Part shown: positions 53,139-62,565 of the stretch, one piece after another
Position numbering within the stretch: the first letter of the stretch is position 1
How the letters are laid out: every line of letters starts with the position of its first letter
Assembly: GCF_009834915.1 (NCBI RefSeq)
Contig: NZ_WVHS01000002.1
Location: 682,001 to 746,000 of the forward strand
Direction: 5' to 3'
Origin: Hufsiella ginkgonis
Lineage (GTDB): Bacteria > Bacteroidota > Bacteroidia > Sphingobacteriales > Sphingobacteriaceae
Length of the DNA stretch: 64,000 nucleotides
Position numbers and translations under genes: made by a program
Notes under the pieces: generated by a model
Databases searched by the model: none
What the model was told of the DNA's origin: nothing
What the model saw: the letters and a program-made list of their open reading frames with translations, nothing else

Positions 53139-54113
53139 TTATATGCCTACCGCTACCAACCACTTCTGCGTCACCGCCTGCTGCGCCAGCTGTTGCACCA
53201 GCAGCTCGAAATGCTCCTGGAAATAAAACTCGTGGTGGTTGTTGCCGCCTTCCGGGATCACGTTCAGCACTTCAAAAGAAGCTTCCAGGATACGCGGCAC
53301 TTTTAATGCCTCCGCGATAGAGAACGGGAACGACTGATTACCTATAAAAAGCCTGCAGCCGGCAATTACGGAAGCAAGCTCGTAGAAATCCGATACCGGG
53401 TGCCATCGTAGCGCCGGGATCGACTTCTTCATATCCAGGTATTCTTCCTCGACGCCTACGAACAAGATATTGCCGTATGCGGACAAAAATGAGTAATCAA
53501 TCATCGGATTCCGGTACCGCGAACTGCGGGCAACGACGATGGTTTCGTTAAAGCTGTTATCAGGCGATACATGAAGCCATTGCCTGGCAATATCGGGTGT
53601 GATGCCCGTTACATAACTGCACCAGCGGGCGATGCTTCCCTGGTGCAGCGGGATGCCCGCTTTGCGAAAACCGTCGAGGTCAACGTCGATGTGCTGGTTT
53701 TCCAATACGTTGCAGGAATGAATGTAAGGCTGCGCGCCGATAAGCGGCACCAGCATGCCGATCATCCTGCGGTTAAGCATTACATTTCCCAGCGGATGTG
53801 TGCGGCCGCGCGGAAGCAGCATCGGCTGATCGGGCAGCAGGTAAAGGTTCATCTTGGCGCCGGTAAGCTCGTAGATCTTGCGGATGGTGGGTAGCGCGTA
53901 CATCACATCGCCCGAATTGCCGCTATGCTTGATATTCAGGCAATTGGCGTTAAGCAGCGATCGCCGGATCGACTCAATATTACCGGCCAGCGTGTAGGGC
54001 GGTTCTGCCGGTACGCCTGCACGCAGGAAGGCCTTGTACTCCCGGTATTTCTCCCGGTCGGTTATTTTTAGCCAGAGTTTTTGCAGCTTGTTCTTCTTCT
54101 TGAAAGGTTTCAT
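53139..54113 (-). CDS. Glycosyltransferase-like protein with GT9/heptosyltransferase fold
   Basis: 324 residues. The C-terminal half (ASVIAGCRLFIGNQSFPFSI, AEALKVPRILEASFEVLNVI) has the nucleotide-sugar/donor pattern of GT-B glycosyltransferases of the ADP-heptose family, and the N-terminal part has ALPTIRKIYELTG. No signal peptide; the N-terminus is very basic (KKKNKLQKLWLK). A role in LPS or cell-surface glycan assembly is inferred; it lies 22 nt after an MsbA-type exporter gene, which agrees. Confidence 0.75.
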   Translation of the reverse strand: MKPFKKKNKLQKLWLKITDREKYREYKAFLRAGVPAEPPYTLAGNIESIRRSLLNANCLNIKHSGNSGDVMYALPTIRKIYELTGAKMNLYLLPDQPMLLPRGRTHPLGNVMLNRRMIGMLVPLIGAQPYIHSCNVLENQHIDVDLDGFRKAGIPLHQGSIARWCSYVTGITPDIARQWLHVSPDNSFNETIVVARSSRYRNPMIDYSFLSAYGNILFVGVEEEYLDMKKSIPALRWHPVSDFYELASVIAGCRLFIGNQSFPFSIAEALKVPRILEASFEVLNVIPEGGNNHHEFYFQEHFELLVQQLAQQAVTQKWLVAVGI

Positions 54114-54135
54114 GTCCTGCTTGTTAGCTCACTGT

Positions 54136-55998
54136 TCAGTTTAGCGTCGCCGCAACAGGCGCGGCAAGCGGTTGGTCATCTGTAAATTCCTGCAGTCGTA
54201 CCAATTTCCGGTACACCCCGTTCCGGTGCATCAGCTCATGGTGGGTGCCTTCTTCCACGATCCGTCCGGCTTCGATCACTACGATACGGTCGGCGTTCTT
54301 TACCGTGCTCAGGCGATGGGCGATCACCAGGGCTGTCCTGCTTTGCATCAGTTTGTTGAGGGCGTCCTGCACCAGTCGCTCCGACCGGGTATCGAGCGCC
54401 GAAGTGGCCTCATCCAGCAACAGCAGCGGCGGGTTACGCAATACAGCCCTGGCGATACAGATACGCTGCTTTTGTCCGCCCGACAGCTTCATGCCGCGGT
54501 CGCCGATGATGGTTTGGTACGCGTGCTCGGTGCCCATAATAAAATCATGCGCGTTGGCAATGCGGGCGGCTTCCTCCACCGCATGCGCGGCCATACCCGG
54601 TAAGCCGAAGGCGATGTTGTTAAAGATCGTATCGTTAAAGAGAATGGTTTCCTGGCTCACAATTCCCATCAGGCTGCGGAGCGATTCGATCTTTACATCG
54701 CGGATATCCCGGCCATCCACCTCGATACAGCCGCTTTGAACATCCATAAAACGGGGCACAAGGTCCATCAGCGTCGATTTCCCGCCACCCGAAGGCCCCA
54801 CCAGCGCGATCATCTCGCCTTTGCGGATGCGCAGGTGAATATCTTTCAGCACCTCGGCATTGCCGTACGAAAAGCTGACCGCCGAAAGATCGATGGATCC
54901 GTTAAAGCCGGTAATGCTGACGGCTGCCGGCGAGTCCGCTACGAGCGGCTGCTGATCGATCATCTCCAGCACACGCTCGCCGGAGGCAATTCCCATAGAA
55001 ATATTAGTAAAAGCGTCGGTCAGCGCTTTCGCGGGACGTATCACCTGCGAAAAGATCGCGATATAGGTAATGAACTTTTCGGCTGTAAAGCCAGGCTGCC
55101 CGCCGGATACTACCAGCTGCCCGCCATATAATACGATCACAGCGATCATGGTCACCCCCAGAAATTCCGAAACCGGAGAGGCCAGCTGCTGCCGTCGGGA
55201 GATCCGCCTGCCGAAGTCAGAAAATTTCTCGTTCTCGCGGTGGAACTTGTCTTTGATGAACCGGGTAGAGTTAAACGCCTTGATCATCTTGATCCCCGTG
55301 AGCGCTTCTTCCAGCTGGCTCACCAGCGTGCCGAATGAGCTTTGCGCGCGCGATGCCTCATTTTTTAAGCTTTTTACCAGCCTGGCGATCAGCCAGGCCG
55401 ATACCGGGATGATAAGCAAAGAGAACAGCGTGAGCTTTACAGAGATCGCCAAAAGCGTAACCATGTAAGCGACGAGCTGGAACGGTTCTTTAAAAACGAC
55501 CTGGAGCGTGCCGGTTACGGAAAACTGAACAGCCTGCACATCGGTGGTCACCTTTGAAATGATGTCCCCTTTTCGCTCGCTGCTGAAGTAGCCGGTATGC
55601 ATGTCCATCACGCTCTCGAACACCGCTTTTCGCAGGTTCAGCAAGGTGTGGATGCGCAGGCTCTCGATAATACGCTGCGAAAAATACCTGAACAGGTTGC
55701 TTAACAACACCGAAACCACGATCACCGCGCACACCAGCTGAAGGGCGGCATAGATCCCGAATGCGCGGTTCACTTCCTGCGCCGTATAGTTGAAATAACC
55801 GAGCACGTCCGTCCACCTATCAGGCCGGGTAAGCGTTCCGGTTGCCGTGCGTGCGCTGAATAGCGTGGTCACCAGCGGCGCGAGCAGCGCCAGGTTCAGC
55901 GTGTTAAATATGACACTCAATACCGTGAAAAGCACGTATGGGAAAGCGAACTTCCCGATAGGGCGCGCAAAGGATAACAGGCGGAAATAGGTCTTCAT
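54136..55998 (-). CDS. MsbA-type ABC exporter (fused TM and ATPase)
   Basis: 620 residues: an N-terminal six-TM domain (about 15-325) and an ATPase with Walker A GPSGGGKST (about 410), signature LSGGQKQRICIA and Walker B LLLLDEATSALD. Half-transporters of this kind flip lipid A or other lipids or export drugs. The glycosyltransferase-like gene downstream suggests envelope lipid or glycan traffic. The start is well placed at MKTYFRLLSFARPIG. Confidence 0.9.
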   Translation of the reverse strand: MKTYFRLLSFARPIGKFAFPYVLFTVLSVIFNTLNLALLAPLVTTLFSARTATGTLTRPDRWTDVLGYFNYTAQEVNRAFGIYAALQLVCAVIVVSVLLSNLFRYFSQRIIESLRIHTLLNLRKAVFESVMDMHTGYFSSERKGDIISKVTTDVQAVQFSVTGTLQVVFKEPFQLVAYMVTLLAISVKLTLFSLLIIPVSAWLIARLVKSLKNEASRAQSSFGTLVSQLEEALTGIKMIKAFNSTRFIKDKFHRENEKFSDFGRRISRRQQLASPVSEFLGVTMIAVIVLYGGQLVVSGGQPGFTAEKFITYIAIFSQVIRPAKALTDAFTNISMGIASGERVLEMIDQQPLVADSPAAVSITGFNGSIDLSAVSFSYGNAEVLKDIHLRIRKGEMIALVGPSGGGKSTLMDLVPRFMDVQSGCIEVDGRDIRDVKIESLRSLMGIVSQETILFNDTIFNNIAFGLPGMAAHAVEEAARIANAHDFIMGTEHAYQTIIGDRGMKLSGGQKQRICIARAVLRNPPLLLLDEATSALDTRSERLVQDALNKLMQSRTALVIAHRLSTVKNADRIVVIEAGRIVEEGTHHELMHRNGVYRKLVRLQEFTDDQPLAAPVAATLN

Positions 55999-56204
55999 AG
56001 TGTCTGCGGCGAGTGCGTGAATGTATAATCCATACGCAGATTTGGCATCAGGCGTAACAAGATTGACTAAAATGAACGGGAAAATATCTTCCGCACATCG
56101 CCGGACAGCTCCCTATTAACCGGCGTCGTTTCACCCAAACCTGTGATTAACCGGCTGTTACATAGGTGTTACCCCGATCTGCTGTCCCCGGCCGATGACC
56201 AGAA

Positions 56205-56512
56205 TTATTCAAAGGACGCAGGGCGGGCCGAGGGGATCCCGTCCGCAGGCTCCCTCCGGGGGCTCCCGGCAAACAGGGTTTTATAACTTTCGCCCAGCAT
56301 ACTGTAACCCGGTGTGATGATCGGTCGTTCTACAAGGTTCATAAAACGCCCGTTGAGGTAATGTGCGGACCTTTCCACGCGCAACTGTCTTTCGCCGGAA
56401 GGGAGGCGAATTGCGGCTGCCGCATATAAAAATACCCCGATGCCGTAAATAACGCCAGCAAGCCCAGCTGCGTGATGCCGGACCATTTAACCACGTTCCA
56501 AAATTTCCTCAT
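56205..56512 (-). pseudogene. N-terminal fragment of an MBL-fold hydrolase (NAPE-PLD-like)
   Basis: ATG 56512 reads MRKFWNVVKWSGITQLGLLA and TASGYFYMRQPQFAS, a TM start. Near 56410 the frame shifts and continues RLPSGERQLRVERSAHYLNG, RFMNLVERPIITPG to a stop at 56205. Together this is the opening ~95 residues of a membrane-anchored MBL-fold hydrolase (PQFG-x-LPSGER). The metallo-beta-lactamase core is missing, so both a frameshift and a large deletion are present. It is 4 nt from the SDR gene in the same direction. Confidence 0.7.
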
Positions 56513-56515
56513 CGG

Positions 56516-57169
56516 CTATCGGGCTGCAAGTGCTTTGATGTCGCTGATCTCCAGCACCTGTTTGGGATAGCCTTTTATTACCGCGTTGATCATGGCGCGT
56601 CCCAACTCGTGCAGGCTGATAATCCCTTTGGAAGAGAAAAACCTGATGATGCGAATGATCGCTACGTAGATCGCTTTAGCGTTCTTCTGGCCTTTTACCG
56701 GCTCCATCCCGCCCGGGCGAAAGTTATATTGGGCCTTAAAGGGCAGCTTCATCAGGTCGTTTTCTGTCCGACCCTTTACACGCGCCCACATAAGCTTACC
56801 TTTTTCGGTACTGTCCGTATGCGAGCCGGTAATGTAGTTGAAAACCATCCCGGGGTTAATGGCAACGAGGGTTTTCGCGAAACGCATGGTGGTATCGTAG
56901 GTGATCAGGGTATATTTTTCTTCGCTCATGCCCACGGAGCTGATCCCGGCACAGAAGAAGCAGGCATCGTAACCTTCAAGGGACGTGCTGTACGCTTCCA
57001 CTTCCAAGAAATCGGGCACGATCAGTTCTTTGAGCCTGGCATGTTTAATCCCGGAATGCTTCCGGTTCACCATAAGGACTTCCGAAACGGCATCGTTCTG
57101 AAGGCATTCCAGGAGTACGCCTTCACCGGCCATCCCGGTAGCGCCGGTGATAATTACTTTTAGCGGCAT
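56516..57169 (-). CDS. NAD(P)-binding SDR/epimerase-like protein
   Basis: Start ATG 57169 (217 residues), placed at the Rossmann strand: MPLKVIITGATGMAGEGVLL with the GxxGxxG motif. The middle has CFFCAGISSVGM and FNYITGSHTDSTEKGKLMWA, and the C-terminal part EVLMVNRKHSG. Atypical short-chain dehydrogenases of this kind are oxidoreductases with unknown substrates. It stands upstream of the MBL fragment. Confidence 0.82.
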   Translation of the reverse strand: MPLKVIITGATGMAGEGVLLECLQNDAVSEVLMVNRKHSGIKHARLKELIVPDFLEVEAYSTSLEGYDACFFCAGISSVGMSEEKYTLITYDTTMRFAKTLVAINPGMVFNYITGSHTDSTEKGKLMWARVKGRTENDLMKLPFKAQYNFRPGGMEPVKGQKNAKAIYVAIIRIIRFFSSKGIISLHELGRAMINAVIKGYPKQVLEISDIKALAAR

Positions 57170-57412
57170 GTTGTTTACGTTTAAGTGTTGCTTGTTATAA
57201 AGGTAGTCGATCAGCAGCACGCCATATTTTATCGGAAGGAAACTATTATCTTGGTGTCATTTAAAGTCTTTTTATAGAATAGCGACCGATTGAGGCGCCT
57301 CCCCTGCGCCGCCGTGCCCGATGCTATGCCTATGGCCGGCATCCGCCGCTACGTGGTTACCACCGTTTTTAAATGTGAACATTCCCGGGGGAAATTAAAT
57401 CCTTTTAAAAAC

Positions 57413-57456
57413 ACTTTGAAATGCAAAGTACTATCCATAACTTTGCAAAACAAAGA
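57413..57456 (+). promoter_or_regulatory. Serine-hydrolase promoter whose -33 and -7 boxes lie in palindromes
   Basis: Two sites of form ACTTTG-N5-CAAAG(T): ACTTTGAAATGCAAAGT at 57413-57429 and ACTTTGCAAAACAAAGA at 57440-57456, 27 bp apart. The -33 TTTG (57415-57418) is in site 1 and the -7 TAACTTTG (57438-57445) overlaps site 2, spaced 19 nt. A dimeric regulator binding both would block the promoter. The rest of 57170-57485 holds no gene. Confidence 0.75.
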
Positions 57457-57485
57457 ACTTTTATTAATAAACAAATCCTGGTATT

Positions 57486-58811
57486 ATGAACGTTAAAATA
57501 CTATTTGCCACAATCACAACCCTGGCTTTTTCCTTTGCGGCAACCGCGCAAATGCCCGATAAAGCCAAGCTCGACCAGCTATTCGATCGCCTCGCGGAGA
57601 AAAACAAAGGGATGGGTACACTCGTCATCACAAAAGACGGTAATCCCGTTTATACCCGTTCTTTCGGTTACGGCCAGATCAGCGAAACCGCGAAGAAGCC
57701 ATTGACTGAGGCGAGCAGGTACCGGATCGCTTCGGTTACTAAAATGTTTACGTCCGTGATGATCCTGCAGCTGGTAGAAGAAGGAAAGCTTAAACTGACC
57801 GACAATATCCACACCTATTTCCCGCAGGTACCGAACGCGCAGAAGATCACCATCGCACAGCTTCTCTCGCACCGCAGCGGCGTTCCCAACGTAAAGCCCG
57901 GACAAGAGAAAACGGCGCCGGTGACGAAGGACGAAATGCTCGCACTGATCGCCAAAGCGGCTCCTGATTTTGAACCGGACACGAAACATATCTACAGCAA
58001 TTCCGGCTATTTTCTCCTGGGCCTTATAGTGGAAAAGCTCACCGGGAAACCTTACGGGGAAGCGCTTGCAGCAAGAATTACGTCGAAAGCCGGGCTCAAA
58101 GACACTTACGTGGCTACCGGCGGCATCGATGTAAACAAGAATGAAAGTCTCACCTACTTTTATATCGATGGCGTGTGGAAGCAAATGCCCGAAACCCATC
58201 CAAGCATCCTATTCGGTGCGGGCTCGATCGTTTCAACGCCTAACGATATGGCCCGGTTCGCCCAGGCGTTGTTCGGGGGGAAGCTGATCTCCCGCGAGCA
58301 CCTCGACCTGGCGAAAACGATGAGGGACGGCGACGGGTTCGGTATGGAAACCTTCCTGTTCACAGGCAAAACCTTTTACGGGCACACAGGCGGCGGCGAC
58401 AACTACGGTGCATGGTTAGCTTACCTCCCGGAAGAAAAGCTTGCGGTGGCGTACGCTTCAAACGCGAAGGGCTACCCGGTAGCCGATATTATGCAGGGCA
58501 TTGTAGATATTTACTATAATAAGCCCTATACCATTCCCACTTTTGAGACGGTTTCTATCAGCCAGGAAATACTCGACAGCTATACCGGGGTTTATTCGAT
58601 GCCGGGAGCGCCCGTAAAATTTACCGTTACCCGGGACGGCTCAACGCTTTATTTCCACCCGCCGGGAGGACAGTCGCCCGCCCCGCTCGAAGCCACCGCA
58701 CCTGATAAGTTTAAGATCGAAGGCGCTATGGTGATCGAGTTCGACGCCGCCAAAAAGCAAATGACTATTAAGCGAGGCGGCGGCGAAAGGGTATTCACCA
58801 AAGAGAATTAA
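57486..58811 (+). CDS. Serine hydrolase, beta-lactamase class C/DD-peptidase family
   Basis: 441 residues: signal peptide (MNVKILFATITTLAFSFAAT, mature from AQMPD), catalytic SxxK in ASVTKMFTSVMI (about 80), YxN in YSNSGYFLLG, and HTG (GHTGG near 298) at the KTG position, plus a C-terminal beta domain (about 345-441). These enzymes act on peptidoglycan peptides or esters; the family is not by itself evidence of antibiotic resistance. Expression is probably controlled by the double palindrome just upstream. Confidence 0.88.
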   Translation: MNVKILFATITTLAFSFAATAQMPDKAKLDQLFDRLAEKNKGMGTLVITKDGNPVYTRSFGYGQISETAKKPLTEASRYRIASVTKMFTSVMILQLVEEGKLKLTDNIHTYFPQVPNAQKITIAQLLSHRSGVPNVKPGQEKTAPVTKDEMLALIAKAAPDFEPDTKHIYSNSGYFLLGLIVEKLTGKPYGEALAARITSKAGLKDTYVATGGIDVNKNESLTYFYIDGVWKQMPETHPSILFGAGSIVSTPNDMARFAQALFGGKLISREHLDLAKTMRDGDGFGMETFLFTGKTFYGHTGGGDNYGAWLAYLPEEKLAVAYASNAKGYPVADIMQGIVDIYYNKPYTIPTFETVSISQEILDSYTGVYSMPGAPVKFTVTRDGSTLYFHPPGGQSPAPLEATAPDKFKIEGAMVIEFDAAKKQMTIKRGGGERVFTKEN

Positions 58812-58864
58812 CCACCTCACCCCATCGATGTAAATATTCAAAGACTTATAAAAACTCCATGACA

Positions 58865-59668
58865 CTAACGTACCAAGAGCGACCTGCGCTGCACCGTATG
58901 CGCGCTAAAGTATCCCAGCGCCCCGCCTTTTAGGTTACTTACCGGGTTAGCGGGAGCGGCATTCTCGCCATTTCCGCTGGCACCGTCCGCTAAACTAAAC
59001 CAGTAAGTATAAATTGCGGCGTCAATACACTGCATTTCTATCTCCACTTTATCACCTTTTTTAAAGGCCGTATTCTGGTCGTCGATGGTTGAGTAATAGT
59101 CAAGCTGCGTATTTACTTGTTCACCCTGGGTAAACTCGTCGTTTTCTACGAAGATGCTTTTTTCCTTCTTCCCATTCTTGTACTGAACGAACCTGTAAGC
59201 GTTTTTTTGGTTCAGCGGATCCCGGTAAGAAACGGTGGCGTACCGGATGGAGCGGTCGAAATCGTCGCGCGTAAGGTACAGACTGTCAAAACGTACCGGG
59301 GCGGGCATGGTGCAGGAAGCGGTAAATAACCTGGTTCCTATTTTAACCGAAAGCGAATAGGTTTCGCCCGGGATACCGGTAACCGACGTATTTTGGTAAA
59401 TGCCTTTGCCGGTTTCGTTAAGCGTACGGGTAACGCCCTTGTTCTCTACGGTAACCGTTGCGCCGCTGATCCCTGGGAAAGTGTTGTCGTCCGCAAACTT
59501 ACGGGATTGGCTGATCAGCACTTTACATGCCCCGGCCTCGTTGGCAATCACCCCTTCAATAACATATTTGGCTTCACTGTCTTTTAAATCTATATCGATC
59601 ACTTCTTCGCAGGCGCTGAGACCGCCCAGCACAAGCGTTAAGGAAAAGAACCGCAGTATCGTATTCAT
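58865..59668 (-). CDS. DUF4249 lipoprotein, partner of a TonB-dependent receptor
   Basis: 267 residues with a lipoprotein signal (LTLVLGGLSAC, Cys about 20) and the DUF4249 body (EEVIDIDLKDSEAKYVIEGV, TARGTG-free beta-sandwich strands such as GKGIYQNTSVTGIPGETYSL). DUF4249 proteins usually follow a FecA-like receptor gene and are surface lipoproteins in substrate uptake. It is 3 nt after the receptor gene and fits that pattern. Substrate unknown. Confidence 0.88.
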   Translation of the reverse strand: MNTILRFFSLTLVLGGLSACEEVIDIDLKDSEAKYVIEGVIANEAGACKVLISQSRKFADDNTFPGISGATVTVENKGVTRTLNETGKGIYQNTSVTGIPGETYSLSVKIGTRLFTASCTMPAPVRFDSLYLTRDDFDRSIRYATVSYRDPLNQKNAYRFVQYKNGKKEKSIFVENDEFTQGEQVNTQLDYYSTIDDQNTAFKKGDKVEIEMQCIDAAIYTYWFSLADGASGNGENAAPANPVSNLKGGALGYFSAHTVQRRSLLVR

Positions 59669-59671
59669 TTT

Positions 59672-62332
59672 TTAAAATTTAAAATTGTAAGTAATGGATG
59701 GAACATATTTAAACAGCGTAGTTCGAAGCGCTTCGGTGTGGTTTGGATTAGTTTTGCTGTCGCGAAAGGTAATGCGGTAAGCGTTATTATATCCATAAGC
59801 GTTATATAAGCCAAGTACCATCTCTGACGAAAATTTTTCCGACTTTTTAAGCTGCCGGGTAGCGCCAAGGTCCAGGCGCTGGTAGGCGGGCATACGATAG
59901 CCGTTTCGTTCGGTGTAGTAATACACGGTTTGATCGTCTATGCTATACTTTCCTGCCGGGAAGGTCACTGCATCGCCGGTGTAAAATACCCAGTTAGCGG
60001 AGAGCGTCCACTTCCCGGATGCGCGGTAAGCGGCTACCACGACAATATCGTGGGTACGGTCTTGCCTGGCATTATACCATTGATCGTTATTAATGCCGTT
60101 TATTTTACGTTCGGTTTTAGAAAGCGTATAGCTCACCCAACCGGTCAGTCTCCCGCTTTTCTTTTTTGCCAGCAGTTCCACCCCATACGCTCTTCCTTTA
60201 CCGTACAGCAGTTGGGTTTCGATGGGCTCGTTGGTAAAGATGTCTGCACCGCCGCGATAATCGATCTGGTTGGTCATTTTTTTATAGTACGTTTCGACGG
60301 TGAATTCATAGCGGCCCGCTTCCGGCTCCCTATAGTAACCCAGCGATAGCTGGTCGGCGGTTTCGGGCTTTACCAGGTTGGTACTGGCTACCCATTTATC
60401 CGTTGGCGAGGCGCTGGTGGAGTTACTGATCAGGTGCAGGTTCTGTACATTCCGCACGTAGGAGGCTTTTAAAGAAGAGGTGGCGTTAAGCTTAAGCCCG
60501 GCGGCTGCCCGCGGCTCCAAATTGTAGTAAGTTTTAACGACCTCGCCTTTACGGTACCTGGTAATGTTGGTGATCTTGCCCTGTGCGTCCACATCGTAAA
60601 AATCGCCTTTACCAAGAATGGTGAATCCCGATGCCCGCAACCCGAAAGTCAGGCTCAGGCGATCACTCGCATCCCAGGTATCGCTCAGGTAAGCCGCATT
60701 CTCCAGCGAGTACTGGTTTTGCAATTTTTCTGAGAGCACGCCGGAATTACCTTTAGTGGAAATTTCGCCGGGCTTGATGGTATGGTAGATGGAATTGACG
60801 CCAAAACTGAGCTTATTGCCTGCTCCCGGGGTCCATTGAACGTCTTCTTTAAAATTCCAGTCACGAATCTGCGAGAAGATGATGAACTCGTTTATCCCGA
60901 GGCCCACGTTGATCTTGTAATTGTAATTACTGTATATAAACGAGCTGTTCGAAAATACCCTGTTGCCGAAAATATGGTTCCACCGAAATGTACCGGTGGT
61001 GTTTCCCCAATTAATGCCGCCAATCTTTTCAACCCCAAGCAGGTCTTTGCCAAAGTAGCCGGAAACATACAGCCGGTCGCGCGCTCCCAACTGGTAATTC
61101 GCTTTGGCATTTACATCGTAGAAGTATAGCTTCGCATCGCCGGTAGCGGTATCGGGCACCATTTTTAAAAATGCGTCTACGTACGTTCTCCGGGCCGAAA
61201 GCAGGAAGGACGACTTCCCTTTTTGAATCGGCGCTTCTACATTCAGCCGACTGGCTATCAGTCCGATGCCACCGCTGATGGCGGGACGCTGGTTGTTGCC
61301 GTCATTCATCTTAATATCGAGCACCGATGATAACCTGCCGCCATATTGCGCCGGCATACTGCCCTTGTAAATACTGGCATTTTTAATAGCGTCGGAGTTG
61401 AACGTAGAAAAGAACCCTAGCAGGTGGGATGCGTTATACACAGGAGCCTCATCAAGCAAGACCAGGTTCTGGTCAGACGCCCCGCCCCGAACGTAAAAGC
61501 CGCTGCTTCCTTCGCCGGCCGCTTTAATGCCTGGCAATAGCTGGATGGTTTTCACGATATCCCGCTCGCCCAGTAATACCGGGATATCATTCGTCTGGCT
61601 TACATTGATCTTTTCGAGGCCCATCTGGGTGCCGTTTAACAACTGGCTGCGGTTAGCGTTAATGGCAATTTCCTCCAGCGCACGGGGATAAGCGTCCAGC
61701 GCAAAGTTTTGCGCCGTATCCGCTTTTATCGCCAGGATCGCCGTGCGCGAACGGTAACCCATGGCGGTGATCACCAGGGTATACGTTCCCCGGGGAAGGG
61801 CGAGCGAGTAAAATCCGTACTCATTGGTGATGATCGTGCGCGAAAGCTCTGCTACCCGGATAGTGCCGCCGATCAGCGTTTCCCCCGTGCCGGCATCTGT
61901 GACGATACCACTCAGGGCGTATTTCGCGGTTAAGATTCCGGCGCCATCCGCCGTTACTCCTGCTTTCTTCCTCCCGGAAAGTTCCAACCTGATCAGCACC
62001 TCGCTCCCGAGCGCGGCGAAACTATATGGATAACCGGATAACAGCTCGTTCAAGATCCATTTCAGGCTTTTGTCTTTTGCACGGATGCTTATGCGAAGTG
62101 TGCTTTTGGCCACATCGTCAGTATAAGTGAAGTTCACGCCGCTGGCTTTAGTGATCTTATCGAGTGCGGGTTTTAACAGTTCGTTTTGCAGCTCTACAGA
62201 GAGTTTCTTGTTTAATGGATCCTGCGCATGCACCGTGAGCGTTGCCAGGCAAAGTACGAGTAAGAAGAAACGCGCAGGCCTAACGCCAACGCGGATAAAA
62301 TAGAAGAACCTGATTGGTCCGTAATTTTTCAT
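59672..62332 (-). CDS. TonB-dependent outer-membrane receptor with STN domain
   Basis: 886 residues: N-terminal signal (about 20-36), STN/secretin-like domain (about 40-107, SVELQNELLKPALDKITKAS), a carboxypeptidase-regulatory beta-sandwich (about 130-215, DAGTGETLIGGTIRVAEL), plug (about 225-340, VKTIQLLPGIKAAGEGSSGF) and a 22-strand barrel. STN domains pair with FecR/FecI signalling, and both are encoded upstream. It imports an iron complex or similar ligand across the outer membrane. The ligand is not predictable. Confidence 0.93.
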   Translation of the reverse strand: MKNYGPIRFFYFIRVGVRPARFFLLVLCLATLTVHAQDPLNKKLSVELQNELLKPALDKITKASGVNFTYTDDVAKSTLRISIRAKDKSLKWILNELLSGYPYSFAALGSEVLIRLELSGRKKAGVTADGAGILTAKYALSGIVTDAGTGETLIGGTIRVAELSRTIITNEYGFYSLALPRGTYTLVITAMGYRSRTAILAIKADTAQNFALDAYPRALEEIAINANRSQLLNGTQMGLEKINVSQTNDIPVLLGERDIVKTIQLLPGIKAAGEGSSGFYVRGGASDQNLVLLDEAPVYNASHLLGFFSTFNSDAIKNASIYKGSMPAQYGGRLSSVLDIKMNDGNNQRPAISGGIGLIASRLNVEAPIQKGKSSFLLSARRTYVDAFLKMVPDTATGDAKLYFYDVNAKANYQLGARDRLYVSGYFGKDLLGVEKIGGINWGNTTGTFRWNHIFGNRVFSNSSFIYSNYNYKINVGLGINEFIIFSQIRDWNFKEDVQWTPGAGNKLSFGVNSIYHTIKPGEISTKGNSGVLSEKLQNQYSLENAAYLSDTWDASDRLSLTFGLRASGFTILGKGDFYDVDAQGKITNITRYRKGEVVKTYYNLEPRAAAGLKLNATSSLKASYVRNVQNLHLISNSTSASPTDKWVASTNLVKPETADQLSLGYYREPEAGRYEFTVETYYKKMTNQIDYRGGADIFTNEPIETQLLYGKGRAYGVELLAKKKSGRLTGWVSYTLSKTERKINGINNDQWYNARQDRTHDIVVVAAYRASGKWTLSANWVFYTGDAVTFPAGKYSIDDQTVYYYTERNGYRMPAYQRLDLGATRQLKKSEKFSSEMVLGLYNAYGYNNAYRITFRDSKTNPNHTEALRTTLFKYVPSITYNFKF

Positions 62333-62352
62333 AACTTTAAATTTATCATGTT

Positions 62353-62514
62353 AATAATTAGCCTGCCTTAAGTTTTCGAAGGCTGCGGCAAGCTTTTGTT
62401 GACGTTAACGGCCTGGTTCTGCTGTGCAGGATCGGGCTTTTTTGTAGGGTTCAGGGTGATCTCAATGTGGTCATAGTTGTGTGACTTTGAATTAACTGTT
62501 AAAAACGGGAGCAT
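62353..62514 (-). CDS. Small 53-residue protein between FecR and receptor genes
   Basis: ATG 62514 to TAA 62353: MLPFLTVNSKSHNYDHIEIT, LNPTKKPDPAQQNQAVNVQK and a helical end AAAFENLRQANY. It begins 51 nt after the FecR gene and stops 20 nt before the receptor start. No family is known to me. The composition is coding-like, but short frames can arise by chance. Confidence 0.4.
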
Positions 62515-62565
62515 CGCTGCGACTCACTACCTTGCGGTAATCAAGTCGAAGGAAGCGCCTATCCA

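Noticed and set aside
57290-57496. Short plus-strand frame overlapping the serine hydrolase promoter
   Set aside because: It covers the promoter and palindromes, has no family match and ends inside the hydrolase gene.
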